Shown here one piece after another: positions 5,823 to 6,207 of a stretch of DNA of 6,207 bases. Location: the NCBI GenBank assembly GCA_030538115.1, contig JAUNUP010000050.1, positions 9,167 to 15,373 of the forward strand. Direction: 5' to 3'. The notes below the pieces were generated by a model that saw only the letters and a list, made by a program, of their open reading frames with translations, had not been told where the DNA came from and made no database searches. Numbering within the stretch: the stretch's first letter is position 1; every line of letters starts with the position of its first letter. The DNA is from Dermatophilus congolensis. GTDB lineage: Bacteria; Actinomycetota; Actinomycetes; Actinomycetales; Dermatophilaceae. The position numbers and the translations under genes were made by a program.

Positions 5823-6207
5823 TCAGCCACGGGCGAAGAAGACCTGGTCGACGTTCTTCTTCGGGCCCCACGCGTGCTTGACCGTGGCGCCCTTACCGAG
5901 CTCCCACGCCACGATGTAGGCCGTGCCGGCGCGTGCGCGGGCGATGAGGCGGCTCGTGTTGACGTCACCGATGGCCTTGCTCGTCTTGGCGTTGATGGCC
6001 TTCATGACCTGCTGGTGAGTGGCGTTCACCGGCACCCGCACCGTGACGAACTGCCAGCGGTTCGCGCGCCACATCGCCTTGTCTTCGCGGTACTTCAGGC
6101 GACGGTCGTTGTCGAGCGAGGCGACAAGTCGCGCCTGGGCCGCTGTCTTAGGCATGTAGCGGTCGACCTGGAACGTGCGAGTCACCATCCGCACTGCCGG
6201 CTTGGCC
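5823..6207 (-). CDS. Unrecognised protein, C-terminal part (5' end outside window)
   Basis: The minus-strand frame is open from the right edge to a TGA at 5823-5825, giving about 128 residues. GTG (complement of 6192-6194) and ATG (complement of 6186-6188) are in-frame, but neither is preceded by a Shine-Dalgarno and the frame stays open to the edge (AKPAVRMVTRTF). The gene probably starts further upstream. The visible part is basic, rich in Lys, Arg and Ala and without cysteine. It has strands such as WQFVTVRVPV (47-56 counted from the GTG) and TAYIVAWELG, and ends WGPKKNVDQVFFARG. The AKPA at the edge could be the residue of a signal-peptide cleavage region, but this cannot be shown. I assign no family. 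The 24-bp hairpin downstream would end its transcript. Confidence 0.65.
   Translation of the reverse strand, partial: AKPAVRMVTRTFQVDRYMPKTAAQARLVASLDNDRRLKYREDKAMWRANRWQFVTVRVPVNATHQQVMKAINAKTSKAIGDVNTSRLIARARAGTAYIVAWELGKGATVKHAWGPKKNVDQVFFARG

Overview
This 6.2 kb window is chromosomal-looking DNA of a high-GC actinobacterium. The base composition is very GC-rich with strong G/C preference at third codon positions, Shine-Dalgarno motifs sit a short distance before ATG codons, and transcription stops are GC-rich hairpins without T-tracts. I cannot fix the genus. I found no insertion sequence, phage gene, CRISPR array, tRNA or rRNA. The genes run on the plus strand from the left edge to about 4.83 kb, followed by a minus gene, a small plus gene and a minus gene that runs off the right edge.

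Layout. (1) 1-586: the C-terminal part of a heparinase II/III-like polysaccharide lyase. (2) 668-1513: a protein with a twin-arginine-type signal and a class-I glutamine-amidotransferase-like fold of the BPL_N type, with an apparently intact Cys-His-Glu triad. (3) 1634-2758: a secreted alpha/beta hydrolase with a Ser-Asp-His triad, its own ribosome binding site and a possible promoter. (4) 2764-2811: a bulged hairpin terminator. (5) 2820-2833: a perfect 14-bp palindrome that may be an operator. (6) 2892-4826: a full-length amylosucrase-type GH13 enzyme. (7) 4876-4900: a perfect 10-bp hairpin shared by the converging amylosucrase and phosphatase genes. (8) 4895-5419, minus: a PtpA-like low-molecular-weight protein tyrosine phosphatase. 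(9) 5515-5727: an unrecognised 70-residue protein, divergent from the phosphatase. (10) 5744-5796: a perfect 24-bp-stem hairpin between converging genes. (11) 5823 to the right edge, minus: the C-terminal part of an unrecognised protein.

How the genes fit together. The genes look mostly like independent units, because each gap holds a hairpin, an RBS or a palindrome rather than translationally coupled junctions. Three neighbours deal with polymers or exported products (the lyase-like protein, the exported GATase-like protein, the exported hydrolase), and amylosucrase makes an alpha-1,4-glucan from sucrose. A shared carbohydrate or cell-surface theme is possible, but it is inference. I see no convincing new multi-gene system. 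The least explained items are the exported GATase-like protein, the 70-residue protein, and the palindrome before the amylosucrase gene.
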